64,000 bases of DNA, taken from NCBI GenBank assembly GCA_013396915.1, contig VWZL01004993.1, forward strand, positions 656-64,655. The letters are read 5' to 3'. This document shows, one piece after another, positions 12,048 to 24,187 of this stretch. A program made the position numbers and the translations under genes. This DNA is from Stercorarius parasiticus (lineage: Eukaryota; Chordata; Aves; Charadriiformes; Stercorariidae). Each line of letters begins with the position of its first letter. Within the stretch, counting starts at the first letter, position 1. The notes beneath the pieces were generated by a model. The model was not told the DNA's origin. It ran no database searches and was given only the letters and a program-made list of their open reading frames with translations.

Positions 12048-14768
12048 TCATTCAAGACACTTTTCTTCACTGTTTCCAGTTAGACAAAGCACATGTATTT
12101 ATTCTTGATTGAAGTTATAGCTGTCCTTCCTGGCTCTTTCAGCAGTGGCTCAACGCATTAATTGTTCCAGTGTCTGCTTCTTGCACCAGCCATGGAGCAA
12201 TGGCCGGTGGTTGAGGTAGAGCACTCCATCACCTGCTCCAGAGAGAAGGAGCGCACCGTCAAGTAACATTTCTATCAATGATCTCCAAAGCAGTTTGCAG
12301 ATGATGGTCTTTATTTATGTTGAATAATGTTTAGCTCTTCAGACTAATTGTCATCTACTATGTCAATTATGTAAAAAGACTCGTTCTACATCTCCGACAG
12401 CACTCATTTGTCTCTCCCATCTTAGGCTATACCCTATCCTGAGTTACATTCCTTGTGTTGTGGGTTAGGTGAAATGTCATTGAAGCCATGGGCGTAACCA
12501 CTACCTTCGTTTAACGCAGCTGTAAGAAACAGTTAAGCTGCTTTATGAAATAATAGCGACCTCCACCCCAAACAAAAGCATATGTTACTCTTCAAAACCA
12601 CAGCACATACAAAAGGCTGCTCAGGCTGAATGGTGGAGGAGAGGGGTTTGGCTGACTATTGTTTTTAATGGAACAGGATGTGTACGCAAGTCTCTGTGTG
12701 TGTGGAAGAGGGAAAGAAAAGCTCCACAAGAATAAATACAGAGAAATGAGGTAGAGCCTGAACAAAATACTAAGACTGTGGCCATCAGAAAAAACCTAGA
12801 AAGGAAGTCTTCGAGGTGAATACTTGAATCTTCCCCTGCTCAGGGAACTGGGACTTCATAAAGTCTTTGTAAATAAATAGGTTTTATCAGAGAGATCTGA
12901 TGCCATTTGAAATTTCTCTTTCTAAAGGAAAAAAAATCTCACAAGACCCGAACTTCAATTAAGTGTTCGGGTCAAAAGGTATGAGACAAATCCCTACTGA
13001 GCTGAAATCAGGAGAATTGCACAAGATGTAAGCCAGGCTGGAATTTGCCTCCCATGTTCAATATTCGTTTCTCCCCGCCTCTAACATGAACACATAAACA
13101 TATGAAGAAAAAGAGAAAGGGAGGGTGGAAAGAGAGCATAGAAAGCTTAGCATCTCTCATATGTGCTCAGTACAAAATTATAATTTAACAATGCTTATTT
13201 TCTGACAGTCATTAGATTTTTTTTCCTTTTTTTTATTAAAATGAAATAACAGTGACAAAAAATAATTCAAGGTTTTTGATTTTACATAGGTTATATAGTT
13301 CTGGCTATATGGATTCTTGTGCTATTCATAATCCAGTTTAGCTTTGCACTTGTGTTGCAGAAGGATTGAATTATGGTTTTGCAGTAGATTAGATCTCTTT
13401 GTATTATTCTATTTATATATATCTGGTTGCTCTATTATGCATTTTCTTCGTACTATCTTATAAACTGATTGGGACATATCTCCTTTTCTATTGTGTGCGT
13501 AAGTGCCCGCCACAGTATGGATTTAAAAACAAAATTAAATACCCAATATCCCGGGCTTAGAAAGTCATTGGTGCTCTGTTGCTGCATTGTAATTCTGCCT
13601 ACAGTTCTACCTACCTACATTCAGCTTATACAGAAAATGCAATTAAGGACACGGATTGTTGAGAAATGGGAATTATTTTCCATGAATTGTAATGACTAAA
13701 CTTTGCCCATTTCTGGCCCCATATGCCAGTCGGGCTTTGCTGAGGAGAGCTTTTGATGATGCTTTTATGTTCTTAATACAATATGCTGTGTAATATCTAA
13801 GTATGTTCTCAGCTGCGTTGGCACCTTTGTTTGCTTTGGGGCTCTGTCCCTTTGTGTCCTAAAATTATAGATGTATAATCCTTGTGTTTTCTCTCTGACT
13901 TGAAACAACTAACACGCTATTATTTTCTGAGAGACGCATAATAGTGAGGGAAAATGTTGAGTATTTTACTAAGCAATAAAATATTCTTCAAGTGATAATG
14001 CATCTTAGCATAAAGCAGATTCTAATACCCGTCTTTTCTTACACTGCATTTGTTGAATTTGGTATTCACGAAAGTAGGACTTACGAAATGGACTAAATCC
14101 AAGTACAGTGTGGGCAGGTGCTGTGCAAGCTTTCCCTCCCAGCTTCTCCCACTCCCCCTTCATCTCAGTTTGTTGCTGTTTTTACACCGTGTCTCCTTAC
14201 GGCAGGAATGTGGCGTCTTTATCGTGCGGACCAACATTTGCTGAGTTCTGAGATGGAACCTCCACAATTTTTCCCCCGTGCGGGGTCTGAACTGGGGTTT
14301 TTACAGGTGGGAAGCTGGTGCTCTGATATAGCTTCCCACCCCGTGTGAACAGAGGGTGAAGAAATAAAGCATCAGACCCCCTTTTTATGATCCTCTGCAC
14401 CCAGAAAGCATACATAGTATGCAGTGAAAGCCCATTTCTAAAGAATCTGGCAGAAGATATTTATTAATAGCGCTAGTGTGCACACAAAGGCTTAACAGGG
14501 ATGTAGTCAGTATTCTTAGCCTATTTTGGGGTCCTCAGTTAAATGAGGATGGCCTTTAACAGTCATCTAACTGTAAATTAAATACGAATCCCATGATCTC
14601 TGAATTCATTCGCCCCAACTGTGTTCCTCCAAATAGCCTTTGAAATTAATTTTGCATGTTTTGTATGTATTTATATATTTATAATAAAAATGTAAATGAA
14701 AGAATCAAAACCTGGTAGTTTTACTTCATAGTACTTCACTTGAAGCGTACAGGCAGAGAGTAAACATT
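12048..14768. other. Unique non-coding DNA, no gene seen
   Basis: AT-rich single-copy sequence with stops in every frame. It contains a small perfect hairpin at 12945-12973 (see findings). No repeat family is recognised. The sequence runs directly into an assembly gap. Confidence 0.45.
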
Positions 14769-14860
14769 NNNNNNNNNNNNNNNNNNNNNNNNNNNNNNNN
14801 NNNNNNNNNNNNNNNNNNNNNNNNNNNNNNNNNNNNNNNNNNNNNNNNNNNNNNNNNNNN
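14769..14860. other. Assembly gap (92 Ns)
   Basis: A run of 92 N characters is followed immediately by ten G bases (14861-14870). The G-run at the gap edge suggests a G-rich or homopolymer tract that sequencing could not cross, or a low-quality contig end. Gap length may be estimated rather than measured. Confidence 0.98.
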
Positions 14861-14870
14861 GGGGGGGGGG

Positions 14871-17430
14871 AAAAGTATTAGTAGCTCTAGGAAGCATAGA
14901 GGGTTTAATATCCAGATTAAATATTGGTGGAGCTTGAGCTCCTTTTCTGTCAGTCTATCACCTGCTGTTGTAAAAGACTCCTGTCACATATCTCCTGACC
15001 AATTATGTCTGCAGTAGCTTGGGAAGAATCCTCTATCCGGCTGCTCACGATGCTGTGGGCTATGAACAGGAGACTGCCCTGAATTATTCTCAGGGTAAAC
15101 CCTTTATGGGTTTTAGAAACAATTAACTTATCTATTTTCTACTAGTCCGAAAGCTTTATGGGTAGCACAAATGTAAATTTATTTTAACCTCAAATCCAAT
15201 GTATAATTTTTGTGGAACTGGAAGTAGGGAACCAGTGTGATTGGAAGATACATTTCAATTAATTCTTCCTCCGACGCTTTATCTCCTCGGCATCAGAACC
15301 TTTTATAGTGTTAAAATTAACAATTATGCAGCTGATGGCTGGCTGAAACCACAAGGGGATCTGGAAAGGGCCTCAGATAACACAACATGTATAAATCATT
15401 CAGGAGAACAATTCATGAAAGAAAAGTTATCTGTGTTTTGGATGACATTGGAAGAACTAAATAGGAGTCAATTTGAGGAAGGGACATTTTGCTCCATTGT
15501 CCGGCCTGGCTTTTTTTTTTTTTATTTTATTTTTATTGTGTTGTAATATACATTTTCAAAATTAATTAACCATTAACGGCAAGATAAATGTTTCTTCTTG
15601 TGTTAGGGAAATGCTGGCCTCGGCGGTGAAAGATTATTTCACATGAGCAGCACTCTTCAAGAAAGCTGTTGCCAGATAAGGTGGCGACTGTACTTTGAAG
15701 AGGAACAATGAGAAGTGACAGACAAGCCCGTGTTTACCAAACTGAATAGAGGACTCGCAGGTTTCCACTCACCGCTCGGTTACCTAAGCCCAGGGAATCA
15801 AGGCTGGAGTGCTGTTTCACCAACCCGGATCAGTAACAAAGTGGTAACTACTTCAGAATATAATAACATGCCGTGAAATCTTACTCCAGGTGGTAATGAA
15901 TAACAGGGTTGTTTGGTTTTTTTTTTAAATTTCATTTTTATGAAACGTTTAAAAAATATGTTGTTGGAACCGCTCTTGTGTTTACGCACTTGGCAGCTGC
16001 CGAGTATTTTCGTCCCGTGCCTTTTTTTTCAACATTCAGACTCTTGATTACAGGTCGGGGTGTGAACGCAGCACGACTCGAATGTGAAATCCTTCTACTT
16101 CAACTAGGCCAGAAATGTAGAAATAGGAAGGAGATGTTCTTGTTCTGCAACTTAGAGAAGATCTAAATTTGGCAGCTGCACGGTACGCAGAATGGCGTGG
16201 GACTCGCGTGTGTGCAGTGCTCCGAACCATGGCCCCGCAATAAGCTAATTCCTGGAGCATCTTGCCAACCCACCTCCTCCAGAGAAGCCACTGGAAATAG
16301 GAATATTTTGCCGTTTTTTGTCTCTTAACACTGCAGAGCTGGCAGAGTTGGTACCTCGAGGACAGTGTAGGACAAACCGCCCTCACCACATCGCTTGTGA
16401 CCTTTGAGAAAGTGCTCAGTTTTTATAACTTTTATGCCGTGCAATCACAGGCAACGCTACAGTCCCGAACCCAGATATTTATAGAGCTGAGGTCTAGAAC
16501 AATCCTGCTGTCTGCCTACAGCATTGGCAGTTTCTTTGTAGATGTGAGCAGTGAGGATCAGCGCGGCCAGGTGAGCGCCTGAACGAGTTTGGCAGGAAGG
16601 AGGAATAAGAACAGAACAGGCGGGCTTTATATACATATAATGGGATTGTTTCTTCATTCTGCCACTTCAAACCGTTGAGGTGGATTTGTGTTAGAGAACA
16701 ATATTTTAACAGAATTTGTGACGTGCGTGAATGCACATGCACACACAAACACGCAGACTGCATTTACACATGAAAATGTATATATGGAATGTAAATACTA
16801 TATAGAAAGGGCTACTAGTTACAATATTTATTTTAATATACATTACTTATATGAAATTGGGTGTGTAAGTATTCAGTCTGTGCATAATCAGCTGCTATTA
16901 ATCTATTAATGTTTTTTATAATGCATATGATTTTTGTTTTTCTCATCTGCAGTTCCTTTTACACATGAGTTCTTTACTCCTTCAGGTTCTAGCAACCATA
17001 TTAATTGGACGAGGGTACGTAACAGATTTCTAATTTGTACTACACATAAGATCATACACATGAGTATATTTTACTAGAACATATAAGAATATTTTTTCCA
17101 TTCAAATACAAATCCATCAAATACAAACCTTATGGGACACAGGTGCAGAAAATATTTGGTTCAAATCACAGGTTTTTGTTAACTGACAGAAAAAATATTT
17201 GCTAATATGTGGGGGGGAGAAACCTTTGTGTTAGTTTTGACATATATGTAGGGACTGCAGAGTATATTTTCTCTTAAGGACAGTCAGTAGGTTAGATTAA
17301 TCTAGAAGTGCTACAGAAGTAATACAGACCTTCGTTATGTAAGTTATCCAGAAGATCTTTAGAGAGGTCTTGGAAAATGTACCTTATCAGTTATACTGAG
17401 TAATGATATATTAACAGTGCCCAATAGGGT
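14871..17430. other. Unique non-coding DNA, possible conserved elements
   Basis: AT-rich sequence with more structured, less AT-rich stretches at about 15600-15740 and 16030-16400. These might be conserved regulatory DNA, but conservation cannot be judged from one sequence. A short exon-like segment at 16953-17014 is flanked by AG and GT splice signals. No repeat family is recognised. Confidence 0.4.
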
Positions 17431-17458
17431 ACACACACACACACACACACACACACAC
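17431..17458. repeat. (AC)14 microsatellite
   Basis: Fourteen uninterrupted AC dinucleotide units. Pure dinucleotide tracts of this length are usually length-polymorphic between individuals. Confidence 0.97.
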
Positions 17459-20400
17459 GTACATGCAACATTTGGCGAAATCCTTTTGTCTTCTGATGGC
17501 CTACAAAAGTGGAAGACTGAGATTCTTTGTTGTGTCCACCTGTGCCACAAAGAAAGTGCGGATCAGGGACCAAGCCTTACCTCAGTGAAAAATTTCTTCT
17601 GTGCTTGGGGAAGTTTTTGACTCTCTCTGATTTATTTTGTTCTGTTCAGAATATCTAGCTCCATTTTTTTCTTTACAAGCTTCAGGAAACTGAGTTTTGA
17701 AGGGGCATTTCTTGGGTTTGATTTACATCATTGAATTCATAAGTGGTGAAATTACATTTCCTTTTTTTTTTTTTTTTTGGCTCAGCAGTCCTGGAAAAGT
17801 CAACGTAATCCTTGAATCCTTGATCATGTAGAGATAAAGAAGTGTGGTTTGAAAGACAAGGGCACTGGCAGAAGAATTCTTGCTGAGGCATTTAAACCAG
17901 TAACATCCCTTCCAACCCTGCCCTTTTCCTCTGCTAGGAGTCATCGTGTATGGAGCAGGGATGGCTGAAGCGAACTTGTGTTGGCTTCTCACCTTCGGCA
18001 GTTTCAAGACTGATGTTTTAACGTAAACTCTAACTGATGGATGTTATCCTGCTACGTCAAACTGAAGTTGAGTCGCTTTTGGTGTCCACTCAGTAGATGG
18101 AAACCACAAGCAGAGGTACGGGCAAACTGCTGGCACTGTTGCTAAATACCAGACAAGCTGTTCGTCAGAGCCCTAAGCTTCCATGAAATACAATCATTGC
18201 TCTAAGATTGTCCTTTCTTCAGCAAGAAACACCGCTTAGATCTTTCTGTTTCGTTTCCTCGCTATAAACTGTGATGATAAAGAGTATTCATTTAGTTCTG
18301 CAAGGAGTGATTAATAAACACAGGCAAAAATCCAACTGTAACTTCCTTTCATCAAAAATGCAGATTTAAGTCAGCTGACATTCTTTGCAATATTACAGTT
18401 TTTTTTTCAGGAAATCTTTTTCAATTAAAAAAACTAAGCACATTTGCTAAAATCGCTGTTTCATTTAGCATTTTCTAAAAAGATGTTTTCAAATCTGTAT
18501 TTTAATTTTATCCTTAAAGTAAATAAAACCTGAAAACGGCAACAAGCAGTTTGCTGTGAGCCAAATGAACTTTTCTCCAGGTTTTTCAGAACCGCCAGTC
18601 TAATGAAAAATCAGTTATTCACCCAGTTCTATTATATTAATTATTCTCACAGTTCAGATTTTTTGTACCCATCCATAATGTCTGAAATCCTGAAAAATAC
18701 TGGTGCAGAAAAACTTTACCCTCACATATCCTCAAATAACAAAGACAGGAGAGGCAGAAGAATTTGGCTGTAGGGAGAGCAGAGACCGGGGGTGATAGGA
18801 GGAAAGGGGACCATGAAGTAAACCTCTCCTTGTACCAGAGTAATACCTTCACTATTGCTGGAGTCACAGAATATTTTACGGGTAACCCACAGCTTGTACA
18901 CACGATTAGTTACTGTAAAGCATTTGTAGGGCTCTCAGAAAATGCAAAGTGCTGAGTATTGTTCTTCTGGATGGTGACAGTTGTATGGAGCTCCACCAGG
19001 CTGGATGGTGGCTTCGCGTGATAGCGCAGACAGAGCGAGCTGTGTCTTCTACAGGAAAACCAAAGATCCCAGAGTGCAGTACTGGTAACTCCTGCTTGTT
19101 TGGTCTGTTGCTCCGGGCACTGGAAACCCTTGCTCGCTTTCCTTGGACTCCCCCTGAGGCAGGATCTAGGAGGGTGAGCAAAAAGGGTGGGCAAAAAGGT
19201 GGCAGCACCTTGTTGGCAGGGAGCTTTGAGGCTGCACAGGGAAGAATCCAGGATTCACCGGGCTGGGAAGGGCAAAGAGCTGCACATATGACTATGAAAG
19301 TTAGTGGTCAGGACCTAAACTTGACTCTGGTAGAGGGAAAGCAGCGATTTTAGTCCTTTGTACCTTCCCATGTTGTGTGTGTTATCCAATGTATGTTTAA
19401 CATACAATACACAAATGGCCATTGATAAGAACAACACCCAAGGATCTCACCTATCAATCCATGCCTCATGAGGCTCATAGCCACGAAGCCACAGAATGAT
19501 GGTGTATTTGGGGTTTCTCTACATGAATCTTGTCATTTTCTCAGTGCCGGTTGTTTTCTACACAGGAGAAGGAAGGTGTGAAACTAGCCCACAGTTTTTG
19601 CCAACTAGCAGAATAAATCGTATCTGTAGCAAGTATCTTTAGAAAGCAGAATACATATCCAGAGCACTCAGAGCAAGAGCTGTTAGTCTTCTTGCTAGTA
19701 TTCCCACCCACTCCCCTGACTCCTGTATTCCTGCTGGAAAGTGGCCCAGCTTCAAAAGGAAGGACTGCATTTAAATAATGTGGGGCAGGTTACTCTAAAT
19801 AGCATTGGAGTCAAACACAGTACGCGTTACTGGGTAACCCAACTTTCTGTAAGTGTTTCCTTTTCAATACAGTCCACAAAGAGATGGTGAGATTTAATTT
19901 AATAAATTAAAATAATCTCTTCCAGCGTTTTCAAACATCTGCCCCAAATCAGGAGACTCTCGAAGACGCTTGTTAAAAATAGGTTTGATTTTGATGACTT
20001 GGCATATTCCTACAAAAGCAAGAAAAATCCTGGCCATCTCTAATTCCCTGTGAAATGTGGAGAATATTTCCTTTTTGTACACACATGTGAGGCTCTGTCC
20101 AACTGGATGACGTTAGGGTGGGCACAGGCTGCCCCCGTCTCTGCATCGTCACACAGAATATGTCACACAGCAGCTGGGTCACTAACTTGATGAAGGAAAC
20201 AGGAAAATGAGGGGTGTGTACTAGTTGCACAGTGGTTTAGCTGTAAAATCCCACAAGAAGAAAAAGCGTTTACACCATGTCTTATTAAGCAAAGTGGCGT
20301 TATAAATCATCCCATAAAGAGAAGAAAAACCTTCTAATTGCATGCTTTATCTTCAAAAGTGATGAATTTCAGAACAATCTGCATATCAGTTACCTTGTCT

Positions 20401-21594
20401 GTATTTTAGTGCTAAAAGCCTTCTGTTGACATATATCCAGCTTCTGTTACCTCTCTTTGACACATCACATAGTTATTTTCTTTTTAATCTCTGAAGAGCA
20501 GAAATATTGTGAGCTCTTTGCTGGTGCCAGTATGGATAGAAGCCATCCTTAAAGAGACATATATTGCAATTGGCAAGATATAAATCACATACTGTATAAA
20601 TATAGAGGTGTTTGTGTGTCAGGATGTTGGCAAGTGGTTTGTGGGAAAAACTACTCCATGGGATGCTTGAAAGCATCTTTCAGATCTGCCGTTTATGGCT
20701 CCTCTTTTCTTGCTGCTTTTGTGCCAGTCTTCGAGTTGTCATTAGGGGTACGTGCAATCGTCTGTCCAGGTGTTGTGCAGAAGTGCCTTGAGAGAGAAAG
20801 GAGTGTCCTTGCCACGTTCCTAGTGAGAATGACGTTGTTAGGAATTTGTTTCAGGGTTTGTTTGGGGTTCTTTTTTACAATCGCTCTCTTCATTCACTAA
20901 TGTCAGCACTTGTTTATTTGTGCAGGAGCTTTGTTCTCTACCAACACTGTGGCTTGAAACTGCCTCGCTGCCTCTTTGAAGCATAGTAGTCATCCCTTTC
21001 CAAACCTCAGCTCCAGATTCCTGCTCCTTGCCTACTGCTTGTCGTTTCCTTTCTCCCCGTTTCTTCATTTTTTTGCTTTGATGAACTTCCTCCAAGCCAG
21101 CTGCAAGTTCACGGGTTTCATTGTGTGGCTCAGTGCAGCTACTTTGCTCTAAATCCTACGGCACCAGGATTGTTCCTGCTGTGCAGTCCACACTGGTCCT
21201 ATGGAAAGCTCCAGACAGCTTCAGCTTCTTCAAGAAACCTTCATCCTCCCTACCTGAGATCGCAGCTGACAGAGGCAGCCAGCAGGCACAGCACTTTGGG
21301 CAGCCACTCGTGCAGAAGGGTGTGGGAAATGGGACGGGAAGTGGTAGTGGTCCCCCAGGGCATGGTCCCCAGCACTTGCTGGAGCAGCTACCCCAGCACA
21401 TGAGAGGCCTCAAGACAGAGCGAGCTCCTGAAGGAGGACGCAGCTGCCTGGGTCTGGGGCTGCCGGGGTGCCTGGGACCCCTCACTGAGGCTGGGGCAGC
21501 GGGAGGTGGGCTCCCTCCCTGCCCCCGGGAGGTGGGCACTGGTGGAGGGTCCATGCCGCCGAGTGAAGGAGCTGCAGGAGATCAGCAGCCTGAA
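17459..21594. other. Unique non-coding DNA, no gene recognised
   Basis: Contains a T-run at about 17763-17778 and otherwise unremarkable sequence. Open frames of 134 codons (18949-19353, plus) and 166 codons (21121-21621, plus) occur. Neither has a recognisable domain, and the second runs into a CR1 fragment at its 3' end, so I do not call them genes. Around 21270-21560 the DNA is GC-rich, with a repeated GGGAGGTGGGC at 21501 and 21527. Confidence 0.4.
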
Positions 21595-21800
21595 CTTAAG
21601 AAAAAAAATTTTACACTGTGAGGGTGGTCAGACACTGGAACAGGTTTCTCAGAGAGGTCGACTGTCCAACTTTGGAGATATTAAAAACCTGACTGAATAG
21701 GGTCCTGAGCAACCTGCTGTAAGTGACCCTGCTTAACCAGGGGAGTTGGCTTAGACAATCTCCAAAGGTGTCCTCCCACCTCAGCCGTGCTGTGATTATC
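21595..21800 (+). mobile_element. Old CR1 LINE 3' tail fragment
   Basis: The sequence follows the CR1 3' end in order. A TTTTACACTGTGAGGGTGG segment comes first, then ACACTGGAACAGG and a TTTGGAGATATTAAAAACC segment. After these come GGTCCTGAGCAACCTGCT, ACCCTGCTT and a degenerate TCCAAAGGTGTCCTCCCACC end. The terminal octamers have decayed. It is 5'-truncated and moderately diverged. Confidence 0.85.
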
Positions 21801-21909
21801 TCACACATCTTCTTGCACTCTTTAGGCCTTAGCATTGGAAGAAAGGCTGACCAGACAGAAAGATGAAATAGTGATATGATCAAGTTTGTGCCCTTCCAGA
21901 AAGTGAGTG

Positions 21910-21946
21910 TGTATATATATGTGTGTGTGTGTGTGTGTATATATAG
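21910..21946. repeat. Compound (TA)n(GT)n(TA)n microsatellite
   Basis: A GT tract of nine units at 21921-21938 is flanked on both sides by short TA runs. Such alternating purine-pyrimidine tracts can adopt Z-DNA or cruciform forms in vitro. No function is implied here. Confidence 0.9.
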
Positions 21947-23277
21947 TGTAGATTTTATGCAGATTACCTGGAGGAATCAACAGGACATTTGAAATAAATG
22001 GAGGAGATACCCTGGGGAAGCAATCTGTCTCAAATGTCTCAAGCAAGGGATGCCAGTAGCTTTGACTGAGTAGTGAAATATCCAAACAACATAGACTGCG
22101 CCAGCAAATTGATAGTTCTCTATTCATGAAATAATTTCCTTTTTTATTTTAAAAGGCAGTATTTCATGACTAAATCTTCATTACAGGTAGGGTCAATGGA
22201 CCCATTTCCCAGGACGCAGGTCACAGGTAGCTGAGAGTCCCCAACTGGGGAGGTGAAGGCTTCCAGCCTAAATCTGCGAGCTTTGGGAAGGAAAGGACTA
22301 TGGGCGCGGCAGACAGGAGTCCACCTGCCAACCACTGCTGGGATCCGATGTCTTGCAGATCTGTAGGCAGGACCACAAGGACTAGATCAGCTTGAGGAAC
22401 AGCTCAAGGATCAGGGAGTCTGCATGTGAGGGAATCTTGATGCAAGAGACAGTCTGGCCATATATATTTAAAATAATCATACTAAAGACTACTGGAGGCT
22501 TTCGCATCATGTTTTATCTCGGATCAAATTTGTGACGGGACTGATTTATTCTGAAGCTACTACATATACAATAATTTACAATGGTGAAGTATTGAATAAA
22601 CACTACACTGTCACCTTTTTTATTATTTAAGTGTCTTGAACAGTACCAAAATCAGTTATAATTCCTGAGAATGAGTTCCTGCTGTTAGTTATCTGACCTG
22701 GATATGAATCAGTATCCTAGAGCTGCAAAGCCATGCATGTAATTATACCACTTTCCCCACTTTAACTTGCTTTATTATGATAAATGTAACCAGCCGTGGT
22801 ATGAAAAACTGCTCTATACTGCATCTATAGTCGGTTCTAAAATCAGATGTAAGAAATAATGACCTGTGCCTTCTCCAGAGAATAATTACCGATTAAAGAT
22901 ATTCTTTTTAATATTTCATCTATCGTCCTCAAAAAACCCAACAATTTCAACTCCTACATATATTTTTTCCACATTATTTGAAGTTCATTATCTATTCTTT
23001 AAGAATAAAAGTACGGTACTATCTTGCAGAACTAAGTTGTCATGACAAAAATTGGTATCAGTCTAGGTTATCTATGCAATAAAATGGTAGAAACCAACAC
23101 CTTTACAAGACATGAAATAGGATACAGTAAGAAAGCAGTTCCACTTCCATTAAAAATAAAAGCTCTGTTAATAAGCTGCTGGCATCGTGATGTCATTTGA
23201 TATAACCGTTTTAGGGTTAATGGTGGTTTGCTATCATGAAGGATTTTGCAAATGTTAAAGTTATCGGTGCCCCCATA
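21947..23277. other. Unique non-coding DNA, no gene seen
   Basis: A moderately GC-rich part at 22190-22380 is followed by AT-rich DNA. No repeat or coding sequence is recognised. Confidence 0.4.
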
Positions 23278-23375
23278 TAGGCCTTAGCTCAGCAAAGCAG
23301 TTAAGCATGTGCTTAAGTCTCATTCTGTAATCTCTTTCTCTAACCATAAATCCTGCTTCATTGACTTCTGCACTT
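23278..23375 (+). repeat. Ancient amniote repeat (CTCAGCAAAG...TTAAGCATGTGCTTAA type)
   Basis: GCTCAGCAAAGCAGTTAAGC, GTGCTTAAG and, further on, TTCATTGACTTCTG match the phrasing of an old amniote interspersed repeat (..ATTCAGCAAAGCACTTAAGCA..CCATTGACTTCAATGG..). A perfect 7-bp inverted repeat with a 2-base spacer (TTAAGCA/TGCTTAA) lies at 23301-23316. A related piece occurs at 46990-47100. The family name is not certain. Confidence 0.5.
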
Positions 23376-24059
23376 TTTATAGCTTGCTGAGGGAAATTCA
23401 TGCTACCTGTTTGGCAACATAACAGTAGCATGACAGACTAGTGCATGCCTGCACCTTGTTTAGGATTTTATTGGAGAATACATCTGGAAATGGAAGAAAA
23501 CCGTAATAACAGAGATGATAATTTCATTCTTCTCTTTTCACTTAATGTAAAAACTTTTAGCTCACAAATGATGTATTGCTAATTACAGTGTCTATTGAGA
23601 TATTGTTACTGATTCCTTAGTTATATTCATTATTACTTTTTTTTTTTAAATCAACCTTGCAGAATGCAGAAAGCTACATATGAGCCTTGATCTAAAATCC
23701 TTGTGGTCTGAAAGGCAGGCGCAGGAAAAGGTGGATGCCCTAAGGAATTCAAAGTTAGGGGGTAAACAGAGTGAACAAGAAAAAACCAAGCTGGTTTGCT
23801 GAGAACAGTTGTTTTGGGTTTCTTCCCTCTCTTAGTGTGTATTAACCAGCCCAATGGCTGTACATTTTTGCATTTTTGTACTTTTTGTAGATTGATGTCA
23901 GTCATTTTTGTCAACCATATGCAAGTAGATAAAGCAAGCACTTTTTTCTTACAGAAAGGCTACTTATTCTTGTGTACTTTACACATCAAAATGATTTACG
24001 GCACTATGGGTGGACTGGTGCTGGTAAACGGGAGATGCAGGTCCTGGCTTCAAGCCTCT
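23376..24059. other. Unique non-coding DNA
   Basis: AT-rich sequence with a T-run at about 23638-23648. A 114-codon open frame at 23796-24140 overlaps the CR1 tail that follows, lacks recognisable motifs and is judged to be chance. Confidence 0.4.
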
Positions 24060-24187
24060 TACAAGCTTTCACATCCATTTGATTGTGATTTAGAGATGTT
24101 CAAAGCTCTGCTGGGCAATGCCCTGAGCAACTCGATCTAGCTTTGAAGTTCGCCATGCTTTGAGCAGGACGAGATGAACTAAATGAC
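24060..24187 (+). mobile_element. Old CR1 LINE 3' tail fragment
   Basis: An AGATGTTCAAAGCTCTGCTG segment is followed by GCCCTGAGCAACTCGATCTA, then GAAGTTCGCC and TGCTTTGAGCAGGA, and ends near ATGAACTAAATGAC. This is the order found in CR1 3' untranslated tails. It is heavily truncated, and the terminal octamers are absent. Confidence 0.8.

Noticed and set aside
17885..17925. CR1-like ATCCCTTCCAACCCTG
   Set aside because: Only one short phrase matches. The upstream CR1 landmarks and octamer tail are absent.
18949..19353. 134-codon plus-strand open frame
   Set aside because: No domain, signal or family resemblance, and overlapping minus-strand frames are open too. Consistent with chance.
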